From positions 1 through 29,873 of the forward strand of contig JAFSUU010000078.1 in the NCBI GenBank assembly GCA_017445115.1: a stretch of 29,873 nucleotides of DNA, read 5' to 3'. Both the position numbers and the translations under genes were made by a program. Below are positions 8,104 to 17,010 of the stretch, in pieces; position 1 is the stretch's first letter; each line of letters opens with the position of its first letter. Under the pieces are notes generated by a model. The model had not been told where the DNA came from. It made no database searches and was given only the letters and a program-made list of their open reading frames with translations. Source of the DNA: Clostridia bacterium. GTDB taxonomy: Bacteria > Bacillota_A > Clostridia > Oscillospirales > CAG-272.

Positions 8104-8910
8104 TTACGGCATAATGCCGATCACGTTGCCCATCGTCCCGCGGATCCCTTTTGTCGCCCTGTGCGAGTGGAACGTCATCGGGTCGCACACTGTGCACAGA
8201 CCGCAGACGTCGATGCGGTCGAGCGGTATCCCCGAACACTCGAGAATCTCGACGTTCATCGCGGCAAGATCGGCGAAATACGATTCTCCGCGCTTTTTTA
8301 TATGGCGCGAGGCGAAATCCGTTCCTCTTTCCGAAGCGACGGCGTCGATGAAATCCTCTTTGACTTCGAAATGACAGACACCGATACAGGGGCCGATCGC
8401 CGCGCGGACCGTCTCTTTTTCGGCGCCGAGCGAGACGAGCGCAGCGACAAGGTTCGCGCCTATCCCGCCGACAGTCCCTTTCCATCCGGCATGAGCGGCG
8501 CCGACGACGGGCGAGCCGTCGACCTTTTGTCCGGCTGCAAGTATCGGTGCGCAGTCCGCGGTTCTGACGATCAGAGAGACGCCGGGGCGGTCGGTCGCGA
8601 ATCCGTCGGAGGTCGAAGGATTATCTTTGTATATTCCCTCGCCAGAGTTTTCCTCTGTCACACACCTCACGAACGTTGTGTGATGCTGGGCGGAACCGAC
8701 GATGCCGGTATACGATATACCGGCTGTCTCGCAGAGGATCTTTATGTTCTCCCTCACCGTATCGTCGTCATCGCCCTTTCCGAAAGCTGTGTTCATTGAC
8801 GAAGTGTGGGGAAGCGCGCTGACGCCGCCGTCTCTCGTCGAGAATGCGTGACCTGCGCCGCGGACGTTCAGAAGATCGCTTTTATATATGATACCTTCTC
8901 TGTAAAACAT
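8104..8910 (-). CDS. pgeF: Peptidoglycan editing factor / multicopper-oxidase-like LACC1 family (YfiH)
   Basis: This 268-residue protein belongs to the PgeF/YfiH/LACC1 family. In E. coli, PgeF is reported to keep peptidoglycan precursors correct by removing mis-incorporated L-Ser; relatives act on purine nucleosides or were reported as polyphenol oxidases. The expected residues are present: AQHHTTFV with His76, RTADCAPIL with Cys120, HAGWKGTVGG with His140, and AIGPCIGVCHFEV (171-183). Start: the ATG at 8910 lies 5 bases after the TGA of the DUF4091 gene, with only a weak GAAAG ribosome binding site overlapping that stop, so translation is probably coupled. A functional partnership with the DUF4091 protein is not established. 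Family assignment is firm; the reaction in this organism is not. Confidence 0.92.
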   Translation of the reverse strand: MFYREGIIYKSDLLNVRGAGHAFSTRDGGVSALPHTSSMNTAFGKGDDDDTVRENIKILCETAGISYTGIVGSAQHHTTFVRCVTEENSGEGIYKDNPSTSDGFATDRPGVSLIVRTADCAPILAAGQKVDGSPVVGAAHAGWKGTVGGIGANLVAALVSLGAEKETVRAAIGPCIGVCHFEVKEDFIDAVASERGTDFASRHIKKRGESYFADLAAMNVEILECSGIPLDRIDVCGLCTVCDPMTFHSHRATKGIRGTMGNVIGIMP

Positions 8911-8915
8911 ATCTT

Positions 8916-10586
8916 TCAGTTTTTGCCCGCGAGCTCTTTAATCTTCGCGTTGATCTTTTCCCTCGTCTTAAGGATATATTCGTCCGAGTGAGGGTAATCT
9001 TCGAACGTGATAGGAGAGATCCCATCCTCGATGATCTCCATCACGGCGTCGCGACCGGCGAGCGATTCGAGAAGTTCCATGGCGCGAAGGTCGTAAAGTG
9101 CCTCCGTGAACGCCGCGAGGTGGAGCGTCTCGTAAGCCGTGCCGTCGGGCGCCGGATAGACGGAGAACGCGTCTCCCGCGGGGACGAAGTAGCCGGCGTC
9201 GGTGCAGTGGTAAGGATCCATCGGCTCGAGAGACCATTGCGAGTAGTAGAAGTTGTATCCCCACTGCAAAAATCCCTTGATGCGGAATTTATAGAACTGG
9301 AGGCCGATGACTCTGTTTCTCGCCTGGGGCATCGCAACGAGCCTGTTCGAGACCTTCGTGTGCTGACAGCAGCAGTAGTATGCCCAAAGGCTTTCGACCT
9401 TGTGGTCGAGGAACTCTTTGAGGTGGTCGGACGATACGATCGGAGTGTCGAAAGCACCGGTCTCATAGTATGCGTAGTCGGAGTCCGCGTCCATTATCGT
9501 ACAGTCTTCGAGCAGGTCGGAGACGATCGATCTTACCTTCAGATAGTTCTGGAGCTTCGTGGGGCCCGGTTCGTCGGAGAGGTGGAACGAGCATTTGCCG
9601 AACACGCCGAGGCAGACGAGCTCGCGCTTCAGCGCGGGAAGGAAAGCCGTGAGGAACTCGCGGTACTCGTCGCCCGTGGAGTCCGTGTCCCAGCCGAAGA
9701 TGCGCTTATATTCGCCGTCGACCGTCGCCATGACCTTCGGCGCGTGCTCCGCTCCCCACTGTGTGAAGAGGTGAGCGATCTCAAAATACTTCACGCCGAG
9801 CGAGAGACACATATTTACCCAGCGGTCGAGCTTGTCGAAGCCGAAGGAATAGACCCCTCCGTTCTTATACACGTCGACGAGCTGAACCGTAGGGCGCTCG
9901 CCTCCGACCGCCGTGTCGAGCGCGGGGGTGAGCACGGGCGTCAGTATCATATTGATACCGTTTTTGACCGCGGTCTTGATGAATTCCGCGATGATGCGCC
10001 AATGCTCCTCGCTGAAGATGCCGACCTTGTAGTATGTCGCGAGGCAGTCGGAGTGGAACCACTGCGTCACGGTGATCTTCTGCTCGGGGAGGACGGCGTC
10101 GATTATCTCGAGCTCAAAAACTGTCTTCGCGACGAACTCTCCGTCGCCGTCGACGAGAGAAAATTCTATCGGAAAGACTCCCGCCGCGGCGCCTTCCGGT
10201 ACGGCGACATCCACGCGAAGGAACATCAGCTCGTCCTTGAAGAGATAGAGCGGAGACGTTTCCGTCACCGGGACGAGAAGGTCGGGGTAGAGTCCGGGCT
10301 CGCGGCTGATGTAGTAGTCGTCGGCCTCGATCTTATACATCGGCATTCTTACCGGGACGCTGTCGACGCGGCTTACCGTTATATATTCCTTTATCGGGGA
10401 TTCGACGCGGAATCGTATGAGCTTCTTAACGTCTCCCCTCATATCGCCGCAGGAGTATGCGATCTGATAGGTGAATCTCTCGCCTTTCAGCGCGGACGCG
10501 GCGTTGTATTCTTTGATGCTCTCTATCTTGTCAGAGGCGAAGTGCTTTTCAAGTGATGATACGTTTTTTATGATGACGTTTTCCAT
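8916..10586 (-). CDS. DUF4091 domain protein, putative glycoside-hydrolase-like enzyme
   Basis: The 556-residue protein has an N-terminal beta-rich half (about 1-170) and a TIM-barrel-like half. The latter carries QWFHSDCLATYY near 190, HLSDEPGP near 335, and the run MPQARNRVIGLQFYKFRIKG with WGYNFYYSQW near 430-455. 'LSDEP', 'RNRVIGLQFYK' and 'GDAFSVYP' are hallmarks of DUF4091 proteins as I remember them; these are found in gut anaerobes and are considered glycoside-hydrolase-like, with the Asp-Glu of LSDEP a plausible catalytic pair. No signal peptide is visible, so it is predicted cytoplasmic. GGAG lies 8 bases before the ATG. It is the promoter-proximal gene of a two-gene unit with pgeF. 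No substrate is known. Confidence 0.85.
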   Translation of the reverse strand: MENVIIKNVSSLEKHFASDKIESIKEYNAASALKGERFTYQIAYSCGDMRGDVKKLIRFRVESPIKEYITVSRVDSVPVRMPMYKIEADDYYISREPGLYPDLLVPVTETSPLYLFKDELMFLRVDVAVPEGAAAGVFPIEFSLVDGDGEFVAKTVFELEIIDAVLPEQKITVTQWFHSDCLATYYKVGIFSEEHWRIIAEFIKTAVKNGINMILTPVLTPALDTAVGGERPTVQLVDVYKNGGVYSFGFDKLDRWVNMCLSLGVKYFEIAHLFTQWGAEHAPKVMATVDGEYKRIFGWDTDSTGDEYREFLTAFLPALKRELVCLGVFGKCSFHLSDEPGPTKLQNYLKVRSIVSDLLEDCTIMDADSDYAYYETGAFDTPIVSSDHLKEFLDHKVESLWAYYCCCQHTKVSNRLVAMPQARNRVIGLQFYKFRIKGFLQWGYNFYYSQWSLEPMDPYHCTDAGYFVPAGDAFSVYPAPDGTAYETLHLAAFTEALYDLRAMELLESLAGRDAVMEIIEDGISPITFEDYPHSDEYILKTREKINAKIKELAGKN

Positions 10587-10616
10587 TGTTTATCTCCGTT
10601 TCGGTTCGTTGATAAT

Positions 10617-10645
10617 AGTTTACCATAACACAACGGCAAATACAA
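10617..10645 (-). promoter_or_regulatory. Promoter of the DUF4091-pgeF unit
   Basis: The minus strand shows TTGTAT (10645-10640), 17 bases, TAAACT (10622-10617), with an extended -10 TGG. It lies divergent to the oxaloacetate decarboxylase promoter, about 55 bases away. Confidence 0.62.
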
Positions 10646-10699
10646 GCTTTTTCGGGGACGGAAGGTTGTGAATAAAATGTAAACACATATTTATATATA

Positions 10700-10729
10700 T
10701 TGAACTTGACGTTCAAATTATGGTATAAT
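10700..10729 (+). promoter_or_regulatory. Promoter of the oxaloacetate decarboxylase operon with an overlapping palindrome
   Basis: TTGAAC (10700-10705), 18 bases, then an extended -10 TGGTATAAT (10721-10729). The -35 is the left half of an inverted repeat, TTGAAC-TTGAC-GTTCAA (10700-10716), which is a reasonable operator for a dimeric regulator that would block the -35. The leader is about 60 bases and looks unstructured. Confidence 0.65.
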
Positions 10730-10798
10730 AACTATGAATGTGGATTTTTAGAAATCATATTTTCAAAACGCAAAATTCAATTCGGAAAGGACAGGGAA

Positions 10799-11068
10799 AT
10801 GGAAAAGTTTCTTGAGGTTTTGTCCGTCGCCGGTATCGGCATGGGGACGGTCTTCGTAGGACTCATTTGCCTCGTCGGGATCTGCAAACTGATAGGACTC
10901 GTAGTCTCAAAATTGCCGCAAGGAAAAGGCAAAAAAGAGACGAAAGAGGAGCCCCCGGTCGAGATACCCAACAGACAGGAGTTTATCGCGGCGGTCTCAG
11001 CTGCGATAGCCGAGGAGCTCGGAGAAGACGTAAGGGCAATCAGGATAACGTCGGTGCGGCGCATCTGA
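10799..11068 (+). CDS. oadG: Na+-translocating oxaloacetate decarboxylase gamma subunit (OadG family)
   Basis: The 89-residue product has one N-terminal transmembrane helix (about residues 9-36, containing GIGMGTVFVGLICLVGICKLIG), then a Lys/Glu-rich cytoplasmic linker and a short helical C-terminus (RQEFIAAVSAAIAEELGED). OadG anchors and stabilises the complex, binding alpha through its C-terminal region and beta through its membrane helix. The frame is open further upstream, but I choose the ATG at 10799. It has AAAGGA at suitable spacing, and upstream translation would extend into the promoter leader. It is first in an operon in the order gamma, biotin carrier, beta, alpha, with gaps of 54, 21 and 20 bases. 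Identity is supported by topology, size and operon position more than by a diagnostic motif. Confidence 0.88.
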   Translation: MEKFLEVLSVAGIGMGTVFVGLICLVGICKLIGLVVSKLPQGKGKKETKEEPPVEIPNRQEFIAAVSAAIAEELGEDVRAIRITSVRRI

Positions 11069-11122
11069 CGCATATTTAACCACTTTTAAAATTGACGCCG
11101 CAAAGCGGCACGGAGGATATTT

Positions 11123-11479
11123 ATGAAAAAGTATAAAGTCAACGTAAACGGTACGATGTATGAGATAACGCTCGAAGTCGTCGACGAAGCCGACGTAAAA
11201 AGCGAAGCACCGAAAGCGGCGCCCGCTCCCGCAGCGGCTCCGGCTCCGGCGGCAGCTCCCGCAGCAGGCGGAACTAAAGTTGAAAGTCCGATGCCCGGCA
11301 CGATCCTCGCGGTCAACGTTGAGTCTGGCGCGAGTGTGAAGAAGGGCGACGTTCTCTTCATCCTCGAGGCGATGAAAATGGAAAACGAGATCATGGCTCC
11401 CTGCGACGGTAAAGTTACAGTTGCCGTAACGAAAGGTACCGCTGTCGAGACAGGCGCTGTGCTTGCAACGATCGCGTAA
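11123..11479 (+). CDS. Biotin carboxyl carrier protein of the decarboxylase
   Basis: This 118-residue swinging-arm subunit carries carboxybiotin from the carboxyltransferase (alpha) to the membrane decarboxylase (beta). It has an N-terminal strand-rich segment (MKKYKVNVNGTMYEITLEVV), a flexible Ala/Pro linker (about 30-50), and a biotinyl domain with the EAMKMEN motif; Lys85 is the predicted biotinylation site. In Klebsiella OadA the biotin domain is fused to alpha; here it is a free polypeptide, as in clostridial and methylmalonyl-CoA or glutaconyl-CoA systems (MmdC/GcdC type). CGGAGG precedes the ATG. A biotin ligase is not in the window. Confidence 0.95.
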   Translation: MKKYKVNVNGTMYEITLEVVDEADVKSEAPKAAPAPAAAPAPAAAPAAGGTKVESPMPGTILAVNVESGASVKKGDVLFILEAMKMENEIMAPCDGKVTVAVTKGTAVETGAVLATIA

Positions 11480-11500
11480 GAGTCGGAGGGCTGATATAAT

Positions 11501-13075
<1,575 letters not shown>

Positions 13076-13095
13076 TCGACGGGAGGATATAGACC

Positions 13096-14502
13096 ATGGA
13101 AAAACTGTTTATCACAGATACGATCCTTCGCGACGCGCACCAGTCACAGGCGGCGACGCGTATGCGCCTTGAAGACATGCTTCCGGCATGCAAAATTCTC
13201 GACAAGATCGGTTACTGGTCTCTCGAGTGCTGGGGCGGTGCGACGTTTGACTCCTGCATGAGATTCCTCGACGAGGATCCGTGGGAAAGACTGAGACGCC
13301 TTCGCGAGGAAATGCCGAATACGAAGCTTCAGATGCTCCTTCGCGGGCAGAACCTTCTCGGTTACAAACACTATGCCGACGACGTCGTCGACCTCTTCGT
13401 CAAGAAGGCGATAGAGAACGGCATCGACGTCATCAGAGTTTTCGACGCGCTGAACGATCCCCGCAACCTCGAGGCGTCGGTCAAGGCGGTCAAGAAGTAC
13501 GGCGGCATCTGCGAGTGCGCGTTCAGCTACACGAAGAGCCCCGTTCACAGCGAAGAGTATTTCGTAGACCTCGCGCTCACGTTCCAGCAGATGGGCGCGG
13601 ACGTTATCTGCATCAAGGATATGGCGAACCTGCTTCTGCCTTATGAAGCGCATTCGCTTATAAAGAAGCTCAAAGCGACCCTTGCGATCCCCGTTCATCT
13701 TCATACGCACAACACGACGGGCACCGGCGACATGACGAACCTCATGGCGTCGATGGCGGGCGTCGACATCGTTGACTGCGCGCTTTCCCCGATGGCGAAC
13801 GGCACGTCGAACCCGTCGACCGAATCTCTCGTCGCGACGCTTCGCGGAACGGAACGCGACACCGGGCTCGATCTCAATCTGCTCGCCGAGGCTGCCAACC
13901 ATTTCAGAAAGGTCGCGGACCGTCTGAAGGCCGAGGGCATCCTCGACCCGAAGGTTTTGAACGTCGACACCAAGACGCTTCTCTATCAGGTCCCGGGCGG
14001 AATGCTTTCCAACCTGCTCAAACAGCTCAAAGAGGCAAACGCCGAGAGCAAGTTCTACGACGTTCTCGCAGAAGTTCCGAGAGTCAGAGCGGACTTCGGC
14101 TACCCGCCGCTCGTTACCCCGACAAGCCAGATCGTCGGAACGCAGGCGGTGCTCAACATTCTCATGGGCGAGAGATACAAGATGATCTCCAAAGAGTCAA
14201 AGGCGCTGCTCCGCGGCGAGTACGGCGCTCTTCCGGGCGAGGTCAACGAGGATGTGAGACGCAAGGCGATAGGCGATGACGAGGTCATCACCTGCCGTCC
14301 CGCGGACCTTCTCGAGCCGGAGCTTGAAAAGTACCGCGCCGAGGCGGGGGACCTTGCAAAGTGCGACGAGGATATTCTTTCGTACGCGCTCTTCCCACAG
14401 GTCGCTCCGAAGTTCCTTGAGAAGAGGAATGCCCGTCTCGCAAGAAAAGACGCTCCCGAAGACGAAGTGCGCGAGCTTTTCGTCGACGACCGCGCTTTTT
14501 AA
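13096..14502 (+). CDS. oadA: Oxaloacetate decarboxylase alpha subunit (carboxyltransferase)
   Basis: The 468-residue TIM-barrel carboxyltransferase transfers the carboxyl of oxaloacetate to biotin, releasing pyruvate. Visible are LRDAHQS (11-17), the metal-ligand strand HLHTHNTTG (201-209) and the carboxylysine motif IKDMANLL with Lys174. These belong to the pyruvate carboxylase/OadA/PycB family, not the crotonase-like MmdA/GcdA carboxyltransferases, so the pump is assigned to oxaloacetate and not to methylmalonyl-CoA or glutaconyl-CoA. The biotin domain is absent and supplied by the separate carrier upstream. GGGAGG lies 9 bases before the ATG. It is last in the operon, and the first hairpin repeat follows 15 bases after the stop. 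Confidence 0.96.
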   Translation: MEKLFITDTILRDAHQSQAATRMRLEDMLPACKILDKIGYWSLECWGGATFDSCMRFLDEDPWERLRRLREEMPNTKLQMLLRGQNLLGYKHYADDVVDLFVKKAIENGIDVIRVFDALNDPRNLEASVKAVKKYGGICECAFSYTKSPVHSEEYFVDLALTFQQMGADVICIKDMANLLLPYEAHSLIKKLKATLAIPVHLHTHNTTGTGDMTNLMASMAGVDIVDCALSPMANGTSNPSTESLVATLRGTERDTGLDLNLLAEAANHFRKVADRLKAEGILDPKVLNVDTKTLLYQVPGGMLSNLLKQLKEANAESKFYDVLAEVPRVRADFGYPPLVTPTSQIVGTQAVLNILMGERYKMISKESKALLRGEYGALPGEVNEDVRRKAIGDDEVITCRPADLLEPELEKYRAEAGDLAKCDEDILSYALFPQVAPKFLEKRNARLARKDAPEDEVRELFVDDRAF

Positions 14503-14516
14503 GGAACTTGACGGAT

Positions 14517-14601
14517 GAGGCCTTCCTTTCTTTGAAAAGAAAGGAAGCGAAAGAAACTTCAGAGAAATAATTTTAAGACCGCGGCTTACCAAGCCGCGGT
14601 C
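14517..14601 (+). repeat. Mosaic hairpin repeat, copy 1 (modules 2 and 3)
   Basis: After oadA come a purine/pyrimidine hairpin (about 14523-14546) and a perfect 11-bp GC-rich hairpin, GACCGCGGCTT-ACC-AAGCCGCGGTC (14577-14601). The segment 14535-14601 is identical over 67 bases to 16382-16448. The strong hairpins probably end oadA transcripts although the U-tract is poor. I see no gene in 14503-14889; it holds this repeat, a promoter and a structured leader. Confidence 0.9.
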
Positions 14602-14680
14602 ATGTTTCCCCTGCGGCGTGTTTTTATTGGCATAAAGTATATGCGGGATGATTGACTCGTTCAATTTATTCGCTATAGTC

Positions 14681-14709
14681 TTTACAAAACATAAAATATA
14701 TGCTATAAT
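14681..14709 (+). promoter_or_regulatory. Promoter of the LRR-dockerin gene
   Basis: TTTACA (14681-14686), 17 bases, TATAAT (14704-14709), with TGC just before it as an extended -10. The predicted first transcribed base, near 14716, coincides with the start of the long P1 stem of the leader. Confidence 0.75.
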
Positions 14710-14714
14710 AATCT

Positions 14715-14870
14715 TGCTACACAATTCAATAACTGCTGTTCGCCGGGTTTGTATTTTTGTTTCGGTAAAAATACATGCTCTTTTCTCGCATTCCCAAGCG
14801 GACGGCAGAATTGTGTAGCAGCAAACGGAGCCGTGTATTTTTCGTGCGCGGCTGCGGCTGCGCATTTTTT
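14715..14870 (+). ncRNA. Structured 5' leader with intrinsic terminator: candidate riboswitch or attenuator
   Basis: Complementary segments read by eye give a nested fold. P1 is 13 bp (14715-14727 with 14808-14820). P2 is 10 bp with two G-U pairs (14733-14742 with 14799-14808). P3 is a perfect 9-bp hairpin, TGTATTTTT with AAAAATACA (14750-14758 with 14767-14775). Downstream, an 8-bp stem (14845-14852 with 14857-14864) is followed by six T (14865-14870), an intrinsic terminator just before the ribosome binding site. The 5' arm of that terminator can alternatively pair as AGCCGTG with CGCGGCT (14829-14835 with 14847-14853). The 9-mer TGTATTTTT recurs at 14834-14842 and competes for the P3 partner. 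I do not recognise a known riboswitch class. The pairings are seen; ligand control is inference. Confidence 0.6.
14845..14870 (+). terminator. Leader terminator (expression platform) before the LRR-dockerin gene
   Basis: TGCGCGGC-TGCG-GCTGCGCA (one G-U pair) followed by TTTTTT. It ends 19 bases before the start codon and would switch off the downstream gene unless the alternative pairing at 14829-14853 forms. Confidence 0.75.
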
Positions 14871-14889
14871 AACTTTTCGGGAGGTTATT

Positions 14890-16296
14890 ATGAAACGGTT
14901 GTTATCAGCGGCGCTTTGCCTCGCTCTCCTTATGTCGGCGTTTGCTTCGCTGCCGGTCGGAGCGGTGACGGTGCATTCCGGAATTTGCGGAGACAATCTG
15001 ATCTGGACGCTTGACGACGAGGGGACTCTCACCATATCCGGCACGGGCGATATGTACGATTATTCCGGAGAAAACGCTTCTCCGTGGAAAGAGTTTAGCG
15101 GTAATATAGTTTCCGTGGTGCTGGGTGACGGCGTCACGTCTATCGGCATCTGCGCTTTCATTGATTGCGCGTCGCTTGTCGACGTTGCGATCTCCGACAA
15201 CGTTGATGAAATCGGGAGCGGAGCTTTCTACGGCTGCTCTTCTTTGGAGGAGATCTCAATTCCCGACGGCGTGGAGAGCATATTTGAATACACGTTTTAC
15301 AACTGTTCGTCCCTGACTGACGTAGTTATTCCGGACAGCGTCAAGTACATCAGCGGACGCGCTTTCAACGGCTGCGACTCGATCCGGTACAGCACTTACG
15401 ATAATGGGCTGTATCTTGGCAATAATGAGAATCCGTATTATGCTTTGATCAGGATGGCTGACCAGAGCGCTGCTACCTGCATCGTCAGCGAAGGCACAAA
15501 AATTTTGGCGGAATATGCATTCGGCGGATGCATTTCACTTACATCCGTTGTAATACCCGGGGGCATTGAAGAGATAGTTTATGTAACGTTCAGCAAGTGT
15601 CCGGCACTTGAAGAAATAGTCCTTTCGGAAGGCGTAAAGCGTATCGGAGCGGACGCTTTTGTCAACTGCAGTTCAGTACACAGTTTCACATTCCCTGCAA
15701 CGCTTGAATCTTTCGATCTCGGTTCATTAATCGACTGTGGATCGATCACCGACGTCTATTACAACGGTTCGTATAAACAGTGGATGAATATTGAATTTTC
15801 AAACAGCAAACACATCAACGACAGATTCAGTCGCGCTGAGTTCCATTACGCGTTAAGCAACGCGCTGTATCTTGACGGAGATTTATTTGGCAATTACAGC
15901 GAAGGTGAGACGGTTCGCCTGTCTGTCCCCGCTTCAAAGAGCGAAGGAGGCGTTACGATGCGATTCTACACCTGGCAGGGCGCAGACGTCGACAGAAGCA
16001 GCTTCTTTGAGCGAGAAGCCGAAACGGGAAACGGCAACGGCAGATATTATTTTGTGACTATGCCTGATTCCGAGCTTGATCTTACGCCCATATTTATCAT
16101 GGTCGGTGACGTTACAGACGACGGAAAAATAAATACAAGGGATCTTTCCAGAATGAAAGCATTGATCGCAGATGTCTTTTCTCCCACTGATATTACTTTG
16201 GAAGCGGCGGACATAAATCTCGACGGCCGTGTCAATACCAGAGATATCTCGTGTCTGAAACGTATGATCGCCGATTCATACGTTCCCGAAAAGTGA
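14890..16296 (+). CDS. Secreted BspA-like leucine-rich repeat protein with C-terminal type I dockerin
   Basis: The 468-residue protein has a Sec signal peptide (1-25, ending PVGA). Next comes a short beta region typical of BspA-like N-termini (GDNLIWTLDDEGTLTISGTG), then about eight LRR_5-type repeats of the form 'I.DGV..I...AF..CSSL..V.IPD' (about 60-330). A beta-rich linker (about 340-400) leads to a duplicated calcium-binding dockerin (405-468): GDVTDDGKINTRDLSRMKALI and ADINLDGRVNTRDISCLKRMI. Type I dockerins bind cohesins on scaffoldins, so the protein may be docked to a surface complex; BspA-like LRRs bind host or polymer surfaces in other bacteria. GGGAGG lies 6 bases before the ATG at 14890; earlier in-frame starts fall within the untranslated leader. 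No cohesin or scaffoldin gene is visible in this window. Confidence 0.93.
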   Translation: MKRLLSAALCLALLMSAFASLPVGAVTVHSGICGDNLIWTLDDEGTLTISGTGDMYDYSGENASPWKEFSGNIVSVVLGDGVTSIGICAFIDCASLVDVAISDNVDEIGSGAFYGCSSLEEISIPDGVESIFEYTFYNCSSLTDVVIPDSVKYISGRAFNGCDSIRYSTYDNGLYLGNNENPYYALIRMADQSAATCIVSEGTKILAEYAFGGCISLTSVVIPGGIEEIVYVTFSKCPALEEIVLSEGVKRIGADAFVNCSSVHSFTFPATLESFDLGSLIDCGSITDVYYNGSYKQWMNIEFSNSKHINDRFSRAEFHYALSNALYLDGDLFGNYSEGETVRLSVPASKSEGGVTMRFYTWQGADVDRSSFFEREAETGNGNGRYYFVTMPDSELDLTPIFIMVGDVTDDGKINTRDLSRMKALIADVFSPTDITLEAADINLDGRVNTRDISCLKRMIADSYVPEK

Positions 16297-16320
16297 GAAA
16301 CATCGGTAAAGAATAAAATT

Positions 16321-16359
16321 TGCGCCCGGAACGAACCGTTCCGGGCGCATTTTAATTTT
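16321..16359 (+). terminator. Terminator of the LRR-dockerin gene (hairpin module 1)
   Basis: A perfect 13-bp stem (16321-16333 with 16337-16349, loop AAC) is followed by TTTTAATTTT. The same module recurs at 17178-17216. Confidence 0.88.
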
Positions 16360-16448
16360 CTTTGCCGAGGCTTTCTTTTGCAAAAGAAAGGAAGCGAAAG
16401 AAACTTCAGAGAAATAATTTTAAGACCGCGGCTTACCAAGCCGCGGTC
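16321..16448 (+). repeat. Mosaic hairpin repeat, copy 2 (modules 1, 2 and 3)
   Basis: This is the fullest copy. It holds module 1 (GC-rich terminator hairpin), module 2 (CTTTCTTTTGCAAAAGAAAG palindrome) and module 3 (GACCGCGGCTT hairpin, 16424-16448). Its right part (16382-16448) is identical to 14535-14601. Its left part (16321-16390) matches 17178-17247 with one mismatch in 70 bases. Confidence 0.93.
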
Positions 16449-16455
16449 TTAATTG

Positions 16456-16899
16456 CTAATTCTGCGAATACAACTCTATTACCTTTTTATTTTTTGCTAA
16501 TGCAAGCTTTTTTGCTTTTGCGGCTCCGGAGCCCGCTTCGTGACGAACGTAAGTCACAACATAATTCGAATGATCTATCATCCATTTATTGCGCTTTAAT
16601 ATGGCGAACTTTTGGGGGATATTTTCTAAACCGTCGGGAATAACGGTGTCAAACGGCAAAGCCGGTGCCGGACACTTTGAAAAAGGGGAATAATGCGAAA
16701 GAACTATGTATGCTTTGAAAATGTATGTGTTTCTCAACTTATCTAAAGTTGATATAACCGAGGCGTCAAAAGCTCCATTATTTCCAACATAAAATACATC
16801 TACATTTTCTTTTTCAATTAATAATCGTATCGTATTCAAGATAAGCGGCGTCGCGCCGGTATCATAGTTCCTATGACCGAAAAAAGTACATGATCTCAT
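16456..16899 (-). CDS. SLOG/DUF1273-like nucleotide-sensing domain protein
   Basis: The 147-residue soluble protein is a single Rossmann-like domain. It opens MRSCTFFGHRNYDT, with the GHR motif (8-10) common to SLOG/YpsA-type (DUF1273) proteins. It continues with DVFYVGNNGAFD (34-45), RNKWMIDHSNYVVTYV (103-118) and GSGAAKA (123-129), the last a typical phosphate/nucleotide-binding GxGxA turn of the superfamily. SLOG domains bind nucleotide-derived ligands and occur in cytokinin-activating LOG enzymes and in predicted conflict systems. The coding region is visibly AT-richer than its neighbours, and 70-bp direct repeats enclose it together with the divergent RHH gene. The ribosome binding site is weak (GGGTGAAAT). 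Family-level call only; no catalytic role is claimed. Confidence 0.75.
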   Translation of the reverse strand: MRSCTFFGHRNYDTGATPLILNTIRLLIEKENVDVFYVGNNGAFDASVISTLDKLRNTYIFKAYIVLSHYSPFSKCPAPALPFDTVIPDGLENIPQKFAILKRNKWMIDHSNYVVTYVRHEAGSGAAKAKKLALAKNKKVIELYSQN

Positions 16900-16929
16900 A
16901 TTTCACCCATAAAACGACAGGCTGAATGT

Positions 16930-16992
16930 ATTATACTACTTTATACTACTTTATCGCATTTGTCAAGACAACATCTTGCTTTTTCGTATAAT
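16930..16992. promoter_or_regulatory. Divergent control region of the SLOG/RHH pair
   Basis: For the minus gene, TTGACA (16966-16961) is followed after 17 bases by TAAAGT (16943-16938). For the plus gene, TATAAT at 16987-16992 lies just before its ribosome binding site but has only a weak -35. The -35 of the minus gene lies within a TTGTC-AA-GACAA inverted repeat (16960-16971), a natural operator for the dimeric RHH protein. A 10-bp tandem repeat, TTATACTACT twice, occupies 16931-16950. Confidence 0.5.
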
Positions 16993-17010
16993 ACGGTCGG
17001 GGGTGATGAT

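Noticed and set aside
8988..10556. 522-codon open frame antisense to the DUF4091 gene
   Set aside because: A shadow of the high-GC third positions of the real gene; Arg/Val/Glu-rich product with no motif and no ribosome binding site.
10700..10798. Longer oadG starting near 10700
   Set aside because: It would start inside the promoter and adds a non-conserved stretch; the ATG at 10799 has AAAGGA and gives the normal OadG topology.
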